64,000 bases of DNA, taken from assembly GCA_009767595.1 (NCBI GenBank), contig VSDK01000531.1:35447-99446 (forward strand), in the 5' to 3' direction. Below are positions 11,064 to 21,636 of the stretch, piece by piece. Positions within the stretch are counted from its first letter, which is position 1. Every line of letters begins with the position of its first letter. The DNA comes from Symbiodinium kawagutii. Its lineage: Eukaryota; Sar; Dinophyceae; Suessiales; Symbiodiniaceae. Under the pieces are notes generated by a model, which saw nothing but the letters and a program-made list of their open reading frames with translations, was not told the DNA's origin and ran no database searches. The position numbers and the translations under genes are program-made.

Positions 11064-11130
11064 CAACTATATATATATATTTATATTTATTTATATTTTC
11101 TAAATATACATATATATATTTCTATATATG
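11064..11130. repeat. TA microsatellite, unit 2
   Basis: Shorter counterpart of the unit 1 array. Confidence 0.85.
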
Positions 11131-11527
11131 CAAATGTATTGATTTTGTTGCTTGGCTTGATCGCCAGCCAGGGGGATGAGTCGCACAATTTGGGGGGCTT
11201 TTGAGAACACCTGGGTATTTTTGAAGTGGCATCTTGCAAGGGATAAGCATATAGATGAAACGTGTCAAAGTATGTAGGAGTCCATCGGCCAGCAACTTGC
11301 AAAGTCTTTTTCATCATCAGGGGATTGCTTGCCCTTGCAGAGCTCTTGGCAACGCGATGCTTCCAAGCGCCGCTATCAACATCTATGAGCCAGGTTGCCC
11401 CATGTTGAAATTTGAGTTTTGAGTGGTCCATCAAGTCATCGAAGTCAGTTGAATGGCAGCAGGCCCCTTGAAGTCTGCTAGAGCCATAGGACAAAGTTCC
11501 GCACTGTTCCTTGACAAAGTTGCGCAC
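11087..11527 (-). other. Minus-strand open frame shared by units 2 and 3
   Basis: A 146-codon frame (contains WLIDVDSGAWKHRVAKSSAR) is nearly identical in unit 3 (14286-14729) but disrupted in unit 1 by single-base indels near 8259. Loss of frame in one copy, together with TA microsatellite inside the C-terminal part, argues against a conserved protein. It is recorded because the first ~90 residues are not low-complexity. Confidence 0.25.
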
Positions 11528-11660
11528 TGTTCATTGGATTCTCGATAATTAGACACCAAAGCAGCTTATGCCTCCCAAAACTGCATGGCCTCTCCCTCTC
11601 TCGTTTCAAAAGTTCAAGCAACAGGAAGATGACATCAAACTCCTGCAATGCAAGAAGTAG

Positions 11661-11936
11661 GTGTCAAAGAGCAATGTTTTACTGCAGTTCCTTCATCACT
11701 CACTAGCAATTCAGCAGAAGTTTCTTTCAAAGTGGTGTATTGTGGTATCTAGAGGAGATTGGTTGGTCGGCGGACTGGCTGCAGAAATACGCGGAGTTGC
11801 TAGCATAAGCCTGAAGAGCAATGATAGCACATGGAGCGAAAAGAGTTTCAGCGGCCAGATCACCGATGCATGCGCAGAGTTTTACCGTGCAGATGAGTCA
11901 CAATCCGAGATGTTCCAGACGAACAAATGGACATGA
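11661..11936 (+). CDS. Conserved open frame downstream of carbonic anhydrase, unit 2
   Basis: Counterpart of 8521-8790, 91 codons. It carries G-to-E and G-to-A changes (DACAEFYRADESQSEMF) and a 2-residue C-terminal extension. Units 1 and 3 are alike here and unit 2 is the outlier. Confidence 0.22.
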   Translation: MSKSNVLLQFLHHSLAIQQKFLSKWCIVVSRGDWLVGGLAAEIRGVASISLKSNDSTWSEKSFSGQITDACAEFYRADESQSEMFQTNKWT

Positions 11937-12322
11937 ATCCGTGACTGAACATATCATGCAAGTCTTTGTTAGCCATATAACCATATAGCATTTTGCCCCT
12001 CGGAGAATCCAAAAAGATCATCTGGGGGACTCAGCAAGGATCACGGAAGGAACATAGTTGGGTTGGCTGACCCACCTATCAACCGATCAGTGGCTTGACT
12101 TGACAGCTTGAGTTGGAATGTATCTGATTAGATGAGTAGAACATTGGGCTCGGTTCTGTGTCACCTGTCACTTGTTTCCTTTGCGTTGGTGCATGTTGGT
12201 GCTGGGGATGTCGGATGTTTGTTTGCGGGGTGCTTTGCATTCCGAGAAGTCTGATCCACTTGTCTGCCAGTTTGGGCTGGTTGTTTAGTGGTATAGTGCT
12301 TTGTCGGATCACTGAATCAGCC

Positions 12323-14055
12323 ATGGCCAAAGCCCTTGGTATCCTTCTGCTGATGGGACCTGTGCTGGCAGAGGGTCAGGCTTGTCGTCAACAAGGCAGC
12401 TGCGATGATTCGGTTCTGATGCAGATGAACAAGAGACGCTTGCCGATCATTTATGGATGGCATAGATAGCTGCAGCTGTGTCATGAGTCACGGCCGTGTT
12501 TTTTCTCAAGGATTTCTTGCATGGCTTGTGTCCCATGTTTTGCCAAGGAAAGGAGAAGCTTGAGCAAGATGGGATTCCATGGTGGGTTTGGAAGAAGATC
12601 CTCGAGGATGAGGGCAATAAAAAGCCTTATCCGACTACCACGACCGAGGCACCCGCACCTGCGCGAGAGTTTCCTTGCGTTGATGCAGAACCACAAGCTC
12701 CACGCAATCTCACGGAGTCCTTCGAGGGAAAGGAGCCTCCGCGAGTGAAGCCTGTAGGTTCTTGGATGAAGAGTGGAGTCTTTTTTTGTGCTTTGATATG
12801 CTTTGATCAGATGATGGTGAAGACAAGCATCTCCTTGTAATGTGTGGCATAGCTCCGTTGCTAAAAGGCTTTTGTAACTCTATAAAGGATTATAAAGGCC
12901 CATTGGGGGGCTCATCCCTATGAGCCTCTGGTAGTAGCTTGTGGGTGCAACATGCGGGAAACGTGATACATTGTCTTGCGGTCGCCGTAGCTAGCAAATT
13001 TGTTCGGGATTTGGTGTCAATCGTGCTCTGTGATTCTTCTCCATTTCTAGAACACTCTATAATCAGTGTCGTGCTGCTACAAGAATGAGTAGAGCTTCTC
13101 CAACGGTGGGTCGGTCTGCTCATCTTTCTCCAAATAGGTCGGGGTTGATTCTGCGTCAAAGTCAATGGATCCCGATTGCGGAGTCGTACAGCGTCTCACT
13201 GCGGAAGATAAATGAACTCAGAGCATCAGCAACAGTTCTTCCAGTCAGTATACGAAAAGTGCGCCACGTAGACAATCAGATGCAGTTGCAGGCCTCAGAC
13301 GTACTCCATGAACAGCCAGACTTCATTTCTTGATGTTGCAACTTCCTGATCACTTCTGTACCCTCCCAGGTATTCAACATGAGTTTCCCAACCTGATCCA
13401 CGTGAACACTCACTTTCACTTGGGTGCCGAGCATTGCAACTTCGATGATGCCGAGTATTCCCTCGATGTGGACCAGGCCTTTACCAATCCCGAGGAGATC
13501 ATGCCAAACAACATCCGTCCCGGATTCTTTTGCGCCCCCGTGGAGGAGCCACCATCTCGTGGCAATTTGGATCCTTATGAGTTCAAATGGTGCAAGAACG
13601 TCTCGGTGGGCTACACCTATGAGTTTCACTGGGTATACTCAAGTGCCGGAGCCAAAAATCGCATCTTGACCGGTGGCTTGGGTGGTGTCTTTGCCCGAGA
13701 CTTGAATCCAGCAGTGTTGGTGCGTGGCCAAGTGGTTCGCATCGTCAATGATCCGCATGAAGAGTACATGCAGTACAACACGACTTGGAAACCTGTCAAA
13801 GACTACATGCTTTACGTCGGATCCACAACAAGTGATGCCTACAACAACGAAAAGTGTTCTCCGTTCGAAGTGACATGGTGGGTGGATCGCCAGTGCAAAG
13901 AACTGTCGGCACAGGTGCTGGACAGGACGTGCAAAGACCTGCTGGAGTTTGGTGAAGGCATGGAGAACGATGTGAAACCTGCATCGTCTCGTCAGATTGT
14001 GGCAGCCTTCATCTCCGACACCAATGCCACAATCACAAAACATTTTGTTGATTGA
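12323..14055 (+). CDS. Secreted delta-class carbonic anhydrase, copy 3 (three exons)
   Basis: Exon 1 from ATG 12323 (open to TAG 12467-12469), exon 2 about 12511-12775, exon 3 13370-14055. Exon 2 and its acceptor match copy 1 almost exactly. Exon 1 (MNKRRLPIIYGW) resembles copy 2. Exon 3 encodes the same protein as copy 2 except E for D before IMPNNIRPG, with a few silent changes. Intron 2 shares with copy 1 the 'gattcttctcc.tttctagaacactctata' block that copy 2 lacks. All three copies look intact, so dosage may matter for external carbon supply; this is inferred. Confidence 0.75.
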
Positions 14056-14261
14056 AGCACTACAAGTGCCTCATGATGCTCATGAGGATCATGAGGGTTG
14101 ACTTCAGAGAAATGACTTGGGCTGACAATAGTAGAATTGGAAGGACTTCCAATATCTCCAACTGGCTGGTTGAAAGTTGAGCGGTTGACATTTGAAAATT
14201 TGCTGTCAGTCAACAACTTATATATTTGAACAACTATACATAATATAGCAATAATACATAT

Positions 14262-14332
14262 ATACAACTATATATATTTTTATATTTATAAATATATACA
14301 CACACATATATATATGTGTATATATATATGCA
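14262..14332. repeat. TA/CA microsatellite, unit 3
   Basis: Third version of the array, here with an acacacacatatatatatgtgtatata core that is self-complementary. Confidence 0.85.
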
Positions 14333-14862
14333 AAAATGTATTGATTTTGTTGCTTGGCTTGATCGCCAGCCAGGGGGATAAGTTGCACAATTTGGGGGGC
14401 TTTTGAGAACACCTGGGTATTTTTGAAGTGGCATCTTGCAAGGGAAAAGCATATAGATGAAACGTGTCAAAGTATGAAGGGGGCCATCGGCCAGCAACTT
14501 GCAAAGTCTTTTTCATCATCAGGGGATTGCTTGCCCTTGCAGAGCTCTTGGCAACGCGATGCTTCCAAGCACCGCTATCAACATCTATGAGCCAGGTTGC
14601 CCCATGTTGAAATTTGAGTTTTGAGTGGTCCATCAAGTCATCGAAGTCAGTTGAATGGCAGCAGGCCCCTTGAAGTCTGCTAGAGCCATAGGACAAAGTT
14701 CCGCACTGTTCCTTGACAAAGTTGCGCACTGTTCATTGGATTCTCGATAATTAGACACCAAAGCAGCTTATGCCTCCCAAAACTGCATGGCCTCTCCCTC
14801 TCTCGTTTCAAAAGTTCAAGCAACAGGAAGATGACATCAAACTCCTGCAATGCAAGAAGTAG

Positions 14863-15132
14863 GTGTCAAAGAGCAATGTTTTACTGCAGTTCCTTCATCA
14901 CTCACTAGCAATTCAGCAGAAGTTTCTTTCAAAGTGGTGTATTGTGGTATCTAGAGGAGATTGGTTGGTCGGCGGGCTGGCTGCAGAAATACGCGGAGTT
15001 GCTAGCATAAGCCTGAAGAGCAATGATAGCACATGGAGCGAAAAGAGTTTCAGCGGCCAGATCACCGATGCGTGCGCAGGGTTTTACCGTGGAGATGAGT
15101 CGCAATCCGGGATGTTCCAGACAAACAAATGA
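14863..15132 (+). CDS. Conserved open frame downstream of carbonic anhydrase, unit 3
   Basis: 89 codons, identical or almost identical in protein sequence to the unit 1 version. Same caveats: GTG start and no recognised domain. Confidence 0.22.
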   Translation: MSKSNVLLQFLHHSLAIQQKFLSKWCIVVSRGDWLVGGLAAEIRGVASISLKSNDSTWSEKSFSGQITDACAGFYRGDESQSGMFQTNK

Positions 15133-15329
15133 ACTTGAATCCGTGACTGAACATATCATGCAAGTCTTTGTTAGCCATATAGCATTTGCCCCTCGCACCA
15201 TCCAAAGGGATCAACTTGGAGGCTCAGCAAAGATCAGGAAAGGAAGAGAGTTGGACTAGCAATGCGCATAGGTAGTACATTCCATCCACCAACTGATTGG
15301 GTGACATCAACGACCTTGGGTCGTGGGCA

Positions 15330-15415
15330 TGGTTAAGGTGATCCCAGAAATGAGCCTGGTGAATCAGCCTGGTGGTTAAGGTGATCCCAGAAATGCGCCT
15401 GGTGAATCAGCCCTA
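15330..15415. repeat. 42-bp direct duplication
   Basis: 'ggttaaggtgatcccagaaa' followed by 'tgngcctggtgaatcagcc' occurs twice, 42 bp apart. Confidence 0.8.
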
Positions 15416-15444
15416 TTGGTTGATGGTTTGCCTGGTGAACCCAG

Positions 15445-15594
15445 CGAACCCTTCACCACTGGGGACGTGCCCAGCAGCAGTGCAGCACCGAGGTTGAGGA
15501 AGGTCGCCTCACAGATGCGCTTGCCTTGGCTCGGACCGCTTTCTGGCCCTTCACCAATGAAGTGGTGCGGAGGGCCGGTGGGACAACGCCAAGT
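15445..15594 (+). CDS. Candidate exon of an alpha-helical protein
   Basis: The most protein-like frame in this GC-rich island reads STEVEEGRLTDALALARTAF and then WPFTNEVVRRAGGTTPS before TAG at 15592-15594. A second frame is open longer (from 15416) but is Gly/Pro/Ser rich and runs into element A, so I prefer the first. It may be an early exon of the ankyrin gene that follows. Family not recognised. Confidence 0.5.
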
Positions 15595-15638
15595 TAGCTC
15601 GGTTGGTGGAAGGGTAGCTACATGTAACTACCAGATAT

Positions 15639-15735
15639 GGTGGTTTCTCAAAATAAGGATCCCCCAAGTCATCCAATATTCCTCATTTTTGGCAATGACC
15701 ATCCAGTTTTGGGGTACTCCGAGTTTAAGAAACCA
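15639..15735 (+). mobile_element. Family A element (A2)
   Basis: From tggtttctcaaaataagg to gggtactccgagtttaagaaacca; right end mutated. Confidence 0.7.
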
Positions 15736-15899
15736 GCATATGGTAGAACCCTAGTTGAATGGTTTGACCAACTTCTGCGACGCACCTGGTAGAAGCAGAG
15801 CTGGCTATGGCCGCTGGCGCCAGCCGCTGGTAGTTCAACACGGGCTGAGGCATCCACAGAAGTCCAAGTACCCAACGATTCACCATGAGTTAACCATTG

Positions 15900-16480
15900 G
15901 TTCATCATGAGTGACCATCAGTAACCATGAGTAACCATTAATCAAACATTGGTGACCATTGGTGATCATTCGTGACCATTAGTAACCATTAGCAACGATC
16001 AGTAACTATGAGTAACCATTTCTAAGTGAACATAAGCATTGGTCACGTTCGCTGTAATGGTTACCAATGGTCACACAGTATTGACCCAACAATTCGGTAT
16101 TGACTATAAACATCAACTAAGCAAAGGTTAAGAGCAAGTATTAGTGTATAGTGTATACTTACTCATTTGTGGTTAATACTGGTTCGATTGTAAATGGTAA
16201 GAACCAACCACACTAATCATTAGTTAACCATTAGTGAATCATTAGTTGACCATGAGTTTACCCACTATAAGCATCAACTAAGTGAATGTGACCATTAGTA
16301 ACCATTAGTTAACCAGTAGTTAACCAGAAGTTAACCATAGTTACTATAAACCATGAGTTGACCACAACTAGTGAACCATACTTACTATGAACCATCAGTA
16401 ACCATTAGTCACCATGAGTTGACCATCAGCACAATTTACCTAATCACTAGTTGACCATCAGCTGACCAACCTTAGCCATC
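15900..16480. other. Low-complexity 'accattagtaaccatgag' tract
   Basis: About 580 bp of irregular short repeats built from accattagt, taaccat and gttgacca. Typical intron filler here; no exon seen. Confidence 0.8.
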
Positions 16481-16502
16481 CATATCCAACCAACCTCAAC
16501 CC

Positions 16503-16582
16503 TATCAGCGCGTGATGGGTGCGCACATATGCGGTGACCACGTCATCGTTCACTGGGGAGCCCTGGCTGGGGAGTTGCAACC
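16503..16582 (+). CDS. Candidate exon, possibly ankyrin-like
   Basis: GC-rich island after 'tatcag' reading RVMGAHICGDHVIVHWGALA and GE. The HWGALAGE part resembles the helix 1 core of an ankyrin repeat (LHWAALAGE-like), which would fit the exons downstream. Boundaries uncertain; the frame stops at TAG 16590. Confidence 0.45.
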
Positions 16583-16645
16583 ATAGCACAAGGCTTGGAG
16601 CGGTGCTCATCCCCTGTGAAATTCGTTGTTCAACATGCATCTGTG

Positions 16646-16740
16646 GAGGTTTCTCAAGATAGGGGTACCCCCAGTTTTCATCCTTGTCGAATCATTATTA
16701 GCAATAAACCAACCATAACTTGGGGGACCCCTGTTCACAC
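16646..16740 (+). mobile_element. Family A element (A3), right end lost
   Basis: Starts ggtttctcaagataggggtaccccc and keeps the centre 'gcaataaaccaaccataactt', but after gggggacccctgtt the sequence diverges from the expected ttgagaaacc. Confidence 0.7.
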
Positions 16741-16850
16741 CCAAATGGGGGTTTTATTGGAATTGGGACCCCAAAGTCATGGTTGGTTTATTCTTGTACG
16801 TGGTGAATCAAATGGATGAGAGCTGGGGGTACCCCCATTTTGGGAAGCAA
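16741..16850 (-). repeat. Degenerate inverted family A copy
   Basis: 'atggttggtttattcttgta' and 'gctgggggtacccccatttt' are the centre and right arm of family A in reverse, abutting A3. The two form a nested, partly palindromic pair. Confidence 0.5.
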
Positions 16851-17230
16851 CTACATAAGAAGCATCCTGAAAGCCATGGTGAAAGCCTTGATTTCGAAGC
16901 ATTTAAGTGGTCTAATCTGCGGTTTCATATTTATATAGATATATTTATATATATAACCAGTACAGTAATCAATAAACCACATTCAATAAACCACATTAAC
17001 CATCCATCATTATTACTGGCAACCATCAAATCACCATTGAAACACAATCATTCTCAACCATAAGAATAACCTTTATTCAAGCACAAACGCTGAACAACAA
17101 CCGATTGACACCATCACAACAACTTGAACATCATTGAATCATCAACAGCCGCTGAAATCAAACATCATCAGTTACCATAGCCACTGGACAGATTCATCCA
17201 CCCACTGAACACCGTAACAACCGTTCCAAG
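16850..17230. other. AT-rich intron sequence
   Basis: 'aataaaccacattaaccatc'-type sequence with a short 'atatagatatatttatatat' block; no exon seen. Confidence 0.6.
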
Positions 17231-17257
17231 TCACCATCCCCAGCAGCTGTGAACCAG

Positions 17258-17308
17258 ACGCCTCGTGGTTGGACTTTGCTTCACGTGGCGGCCTTTCGAG
17301 GCTTGGAG
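17258..17308 (+). CDS. Ankyrin-repeat micro-exon
   Basis: After 'gaaccag', a 51-bp phase 0-0 exon encodes TPRGWTLLHVAAFRGLE, the conserved first half of an ankyrin repeat (consensus GxTPLHxAAxxGHxE). It ends at GAG followed by a GT donor (gtgcgc at 17309). Ankyrin repeats are protein-binding scaffolds. The exon length equals half a 33-residue repeat. Confidence 0.72.
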
Positions 17309-17397
17309 GTGCGCTCGTGGGGAAGGGTGGGGGGGGCATGGTGAGCGGTGGATCCTGGATTGCTGGTGGCGAAACCTGTTGTTGGTGGTTTCGACCT

Positions 17398-17945
17398 AGC
17401 CAGTTTGGGGACCCCCAAGTTATGGATTAAATTCAATTTTCCAACATTTGTTGAATGTGGCTGTGTTGATGCGTGCTGATTATTGCTGATTGTTGGTTTT
17501 CCTTATTTGATTTTTTGTTTTGTATTTTTTGTGCTTCGCATCTTATATCATCTTGTTTGACATATTTCTATTTTGAATATGCTTTGAAAATTATCCCGAA
17601 TGATTGTCAGATATAGTGGGTGTGGATATGTGTGGATCAAGGATGATCAAAGAATGAAAAAGTAGCCATAGGGCTCTTGATTTTATAGACGGCATACCGT
17701 TGCAGACAGTGCAGTGTGGGGGTCCACCTCCTTGGTTTTATACCTGACTGGTGGTTTTGACCGGGGTTGTTTTATGATCTATCAGGGGGTCAGGCCCTGC
17801 CAATTGTATCACATCACAGGCTTAGGTTCCCCTTTTTATGTCTATAAAGTCCTGCGCAGCTCCCCCCCCCTGGTTTGGTACCCCCATCTTTAAATGGTTC
17901 ATATGAAGGATGAAAACTGGGGGTACCCCTATTTTGTGTTTGGTG
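17398..17945. other. Intron sequence with degenerate family A fragments
   Basis: Contains a left-arm fragment at 17398-17435 (agtttggggacccccaagtt) and a degenerate reversed copy at 17868-17945 (ggtacccccatc... gggggtacccctatttt). No coding signal. Confidence 0.55.
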
Positions 17946-18068
17946 AAACAAATGCAGTTTTCACAACGTTTCAGAGTGATTGAAAACTATTTGTTGTTGT
18001 GGTGCGCGAGTGATTTGCGTTAATAGTTGGGAATCGCTGGCGGCGAATGTTGTTGGATCGTGGAAATG

Positions 18069-18110
18069 GGCGTTTCTCAAGATGGGGACCTCCCAAACCA
18101 TGAATATATG
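18069..18110 (+). repeat. Family A left-end fragment
   Basis: gcgtttctcaagatggggacctccc, then diverges. Confidence 0.5.
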
Positions 18111-18170
18111 CTTTTTAAAAAATAAGTACGTTACTTTGTGTGATCCCCACCATCGCATGCAAATCTGACA

Positions 18171-18690
18171 CAGGTCTATCTGGCATAGCTTCTTGCATTC
18201 TTTCTGGCATAGCTTCTGGCATTGTATCTGGCATTGCTTTTGGCATTCTATTTGGCATAGCTTTTGGCATTCTATCTGGCATAGCTCTTGGCATTCTATC
18301 TGGCATAGCTTTTGGCATTGTACCTGGCATTCTATTTGACATAGCTTTTGGCATTGTATCTGGCATAGCTTTGGGCACTCCATCTGGCATAGCTTCTGGC
18401 ATTCTATCTGGTATAGCTTTTGGCATTCTATTTGACATAGCTTTTGGCATTGTATCTGGCATTGCTTTTGGCATTCTATTTGACATAGCTTTTGGCATTG
18501 TATCTGGCATTGCTTTTGGCATTCTATTTGGCATAGCTTTTGGCATTCTATCTGGCATAGCTTTGGGCACTCCATCTGGCATAGCTTCTGGCATTCTATC
18601 TGGTATAGCTTTTGGCATTCTATTTGGCATAGCTTTTGGCATTGTATCTGGCATAGCTTTTGGCGTTCTATCTGGCATAGCTTTTGGCAT
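18171..18690. repeat. 24-bp minisatellite (12-bp sub-unit)
   Basis: About 22 copies of 'tctggcatagcttttggcat' plus tcta. Plus-strand translation is SGIAFGIL and minus-strand is MPKAMPDR repeated. All long frames here (up to 390 codons on the minus strand) are repeat artefacts. Confidence 0.92.
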
Positions 18691-19078
18691 GGGAGTTGAG
18701 GTCTGGGAGCGAACACTGGGCATGGATGGTCGTGGTTGAGGTCCGGCAGCGAACTATCTGGCATAGCTTTTGGCATGGGAGTTGAGGTCCGGGTGCGAAC
18801 ACTGGGCGTGAATGGTCGTGGTTGAGGTCCGCGAGCGAACACTGGGCATGGATGGTCGTGGTTGAGGTCCGGCAGCGAACTATCTGGCATAGCTTTTGGC
18901 ATGGGAGTTGAGGTCCCGGAGCGAACACTGTGGTCTAGGTCCGGGAGCGAACGCTGGGCGTGGATGGTCGTGGTTGAGGTCCGGCAGCGAACACTGGGCG
19001 TGGCTGGTCGTGCTTGAGGTCCGGAAGCGACCACTGGGCGTGGCTGGTTGGTCGTGGTTGAGGTCCGGCAAGGAGGAT
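18691..19078. repeat. 41-bp minisatellite continuing from the 24-bp array
   Basis: About nine copies of 'gttgaggtccggcagcgaac' plus actgggcgtggatggtcgtg. Two copies embed the 24-bp unit (agcttttggcatgg), so the arrays grew out of one another. Confidence 0.88.
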
Positions 19079-19131
19079 GAAGAGGAGAGGAGAGGAGAGG
19101 AGAGGAGAGGAGAGGAGAGGAGAGGAGCGGC
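19079..19131. repeat. AGGAG pentanucleotide microsatellite
   Basis: About ten tandem AGGAG units directly after the 41-bp array; strong purine strand asymmetry. Confidence 0.92.
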
Positions 19132-19168
19132 AACTGACATAAAACCTAACAACCCTCACCTGGCAGGG

Positions 19169-19215
19169 GGGGAATAAACCAAGCATTTTTGGGCACCCCT
19201 ACTTTGAAGAACCAC
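19169..19215 (+). repeat. Family A right-half fragment
   Basis: gaataaaccaagcatttttg then ggcacccctactttgaagaacc. Confidence 0.55.
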
Positions 19216-19255
19216 CAGTTTTGGTGAATTCGAAAAGGTTTCGAAGCGCCGACAG

Positions 19256-19355
19256 GGGTTGGCCTCGTGAGGAGCTCTGTGAGATCATGTGTCAGCGCAA
19301 AGATTTCAAGGGCGTGGACAAGCCCGAGAAGGAGCCCCTGACAGTTGAGGCTCAC
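19256..19355 (+). CDS. Candidate exon directly followed by family B
   Basis: After 'gccgacag', an open 100-bp island encodes GWPREELCEIMCQRKDFKGV then DKPEKEPLTVEAH. The exon-like sequence stops exactly where GTGGCGAGCTGGGTCAA of a family B element begins (19356), giving a GT donor in phase 0. Charged composition with two cysteines looks real. It probably belongs to the ankyrin-containing gene. Domain not recognised. Confidence 0.6.
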
Positions 19356-19430
19356 GTGGCGAGCTGGGTCAATAACAACAATGGGGGATAATAACCAACA
19401 ATAGTAGTGGGAAAACAATGGGTAATGATG
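19356..19430 (+). mobile_element. Family B element, 5' part
   Basis: Begins gtggcgagctgggtcaataac and continues gataataaccaacaatagt, gggaaaacaatgggtaatgat; the 3' end (ttgacccacag) is missing. Confidence 0.7.
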
Positions 19431-19648
19431 GCTGATAGTTCAAGCCTAGAGATTTCAGATCCCAGTCTTAGAACGATCATCCCGCTGCCACCGGTGTTTG
19501 TACCGGGGACGGCATGAAACCATTAGCGAAATATTCTGAAGAGTAGGATGTGAAGGTCAAGCATTGTCAAGGGGGTGGTTGGTTGGTTGGCTGGTTGGCT
19601 AACACGCATTACTTCGCATCATTTTTGACCGTTCTTCACCAGCAATAT

Positions 19649-19757
19649 GGGTGTTTCTTAAGGCATAGGGTACTCTCAAATTATAGTTGGTTTATTACTG
19701 TGAATGGTAAAGAAGCTGGATGATAACTGGGGGGGCCCTATTTTGAGAAACACCCCT
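19649..19757 (-). mobile_element. Family A element (A4)
   Basis: gtgtttcttaaggcataggg to gggccctattttgagaaacacc; centre inverted (tatagttggtttattact). Confidence 0.8.
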
Positions 19758-19999
19758 ATGATTGTTCATGATTATTCTTTGGGGAAAAAAACCATATGGT
19801 TATCCTATGATTTTGGGAACCCCCCCTAAGCATTAGTTTAAGCATACTTAAACCATTATTAACCATTAATAACCGTTGATAACCATGAATTGAATAGCCA
19901 TCAATGAAAACTAATGGTTCAAGCATGAATCCCCATGAGTAATGGTTTCACCCCTATTCGTCATCAATCTCCCTATGACTTGAGAAACTCCCCGTGGCT

Positions 20000-20112
20000 C
20001 ACCAGCGGTGCTTGGCCTGCCATCGCGCCCGCGTCGTAGGATTTCTGGGCCACGGCTTTGCACCTTGCAGCCGGCAAGCGTCGTAGGAAGCACCCAGGGG
20101 CCACGGGTAAGG
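20000..20112 (+). CDS. Weak candidate exon
   Basis: GC-rich island; the best + frame after 'caccag' reads RCLACHRARVVGFLGHGF then APCSRQAS before TAG. Minus-strand frames are also open. Low confidence. Confidence 0.28.
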
Positions 20113-21183
20113 GCAGGGGGATCACCTGGCTGATTCAGCTGGTGCATCAGAGATGGTTCATAGCCTTATTAAGGCTTGATATTAGTGGCTAATAGCCTGG
20201 TTAATGGTGGTTAAGAATGGTGAATAGCCTGGTTAACGGTGGTTAACAATGCTTACCACTGGCTGATACTAGGCCTTAATGATCCAGAATGCGACTACGG
20301 AATGACGGGGGATCCAGCTGTTACCCTGCTATATATCGGATGGTGGATCAACAGCGATAGGTTGCTAAAGCTAGAGGTGGTTGATCACCCCAAAGCAATG
20401 GACTCGATGACTCCATCTTACCTCAATATGATTAAAGATAGCTATTCTACGTGGTTTGCATTGACCTTTTGGTTATGATCATACTGAGTTATGATCATAG
20501 TTGATGCATTTATTCCTTCAAATCACTTTGGAGGCGACCGCTTGCTTGGCATGGATTTTTTTGGTTTTCTCCTTCGCATTCGGCCATGTTTCGCTTGATG
20601 ATCCGCGTCATTGCCAAATAGCACGAGAGGTCGGTGATATCCACCTGTTTATGAATAGTAGATCCACATTTGCAAACCATTTTTATGGACATTTATGGAT
20701 ATTTATGGATGATATCTATGGTTACTTATTGGTAAATCCACTGGCACAACTTCGCTTTTGTTTGATCATTGTTATACCAGCTGATTACTGGTGATACATA
20801 ATGCTGAAATACTATAAGCCATTCACACTATTGATGGGTAAATTATGTGTGTGGTGTGACTATTGCTCTTCATCATCACTGATTGGATATCGATATCATT
20901 AAATGGTCAGGCCATTGATAACCACGAATACGAATCAACCATTATTAATCGATTAATCAATAGTTGGGCTTTTGCGGCTTTTACCATCAATTGTTGGTTT
21001 TCACCAGGAATAGTGGACATTTTGTGAGAACCATCATTAGTTGGTCATTAATAGTTTATATATGCCAGTTGGTAGCCAGTCTTATGACGCCATGATGAAT
21101 GCAACCACGAGTACGGTATATTTATTGCCATAGGTCATTAAGATTTATAGTACCTAAGGGATTCTCTTATGACACCATCATTT
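20113..21183. other. Intron-like sequence
   Basis: Mostly 'ggttaatggtggttaagaat' and 'aaccattattaatcgattaa' low complexity. The + frame at 20239-20478 is AT-rich and not persuasive as coding. No elements recognised. Confidence 0.45.
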
Positions 21184-21292
21184 GGTGGTTTCTCAAGTCA
21201 TAGAGACACCCCCTTTTATCATCAGTTTATTTATCATTTACTAGTAAAACAACAGCCATAACTTTGGGGGTCCCCTGTTTTGAGAAACACCC
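21184..21292 (+). mobile_element. Family A element (A5)
   Basis: ggtggtttctcaagtcatag to gggggtcccctgttttgagaaacaccc; well preserved. Confidence 0.85.
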
Positions 21293-21636
21293 ATATAGTA
21301 GTTGTTTAGCCACACGTTTAATGGAGACTATTCCCTATTAATCCCTTTGAAATTACCCATTGTAATCTCCTTTAAAAACCCATATGGCTGGTTAGATCGT
21401 TGGTATATTCCCTACTATTGTTGCTTAGTATTCCCTATCATTAACCATCAGCAATGGTAACCTCTAAACTAGGTCATTAAGCATCATAAATGGTTAAACA
21501 CCCATTAAAAACCTATAATCAGTGATGGTTATAACCTTCATTGTAACCTTCATTCTAACTAGTATTAAGCCCCCTAAACCCCAGGTCGCCACGCTTCCAG
21601 CGGTGAGGTCCAGGCTGTTGCGCTGCCATTGTGCAG

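Larger units (their letters stand above)
5840..15255 (+). repeat. Tandem triplication of a ~3.15-kb gene-bearing unit
   Basis: Three head-to-tail units (about 5840-8985, 8986-12120 and 12121-15255). Each has the same order: conserved leader, three-exon secreted-protein gene, TA microsatellite, and about 1 kb of conserved downstream sequence. ATG-to-ATG distances are 3171 and 3131 bp; third-exon distances are 3151 and 3203 bp. Homology starts near 'agaacattgggct' and decays after 'gatcaggaaaggaag'. Similarity is very high in exon 3 and patchy elsewhere, as expected for recent tandem duplication with gene conversion. Confidence 0.95.

Noticed and set aside
6922..14043. Minus-strand frames of 117, 134 and 62 codons in each carbonic anhydrase unit
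   Set aside because: They mirror exon 3 on the opposite strand and have no independent support.
17961..19133. 390-codon and 202-codon minus-strand frames, 199-codon + frame
   Set aside because: Products of the 24-bp, 41-bp and AGGAG arrays.
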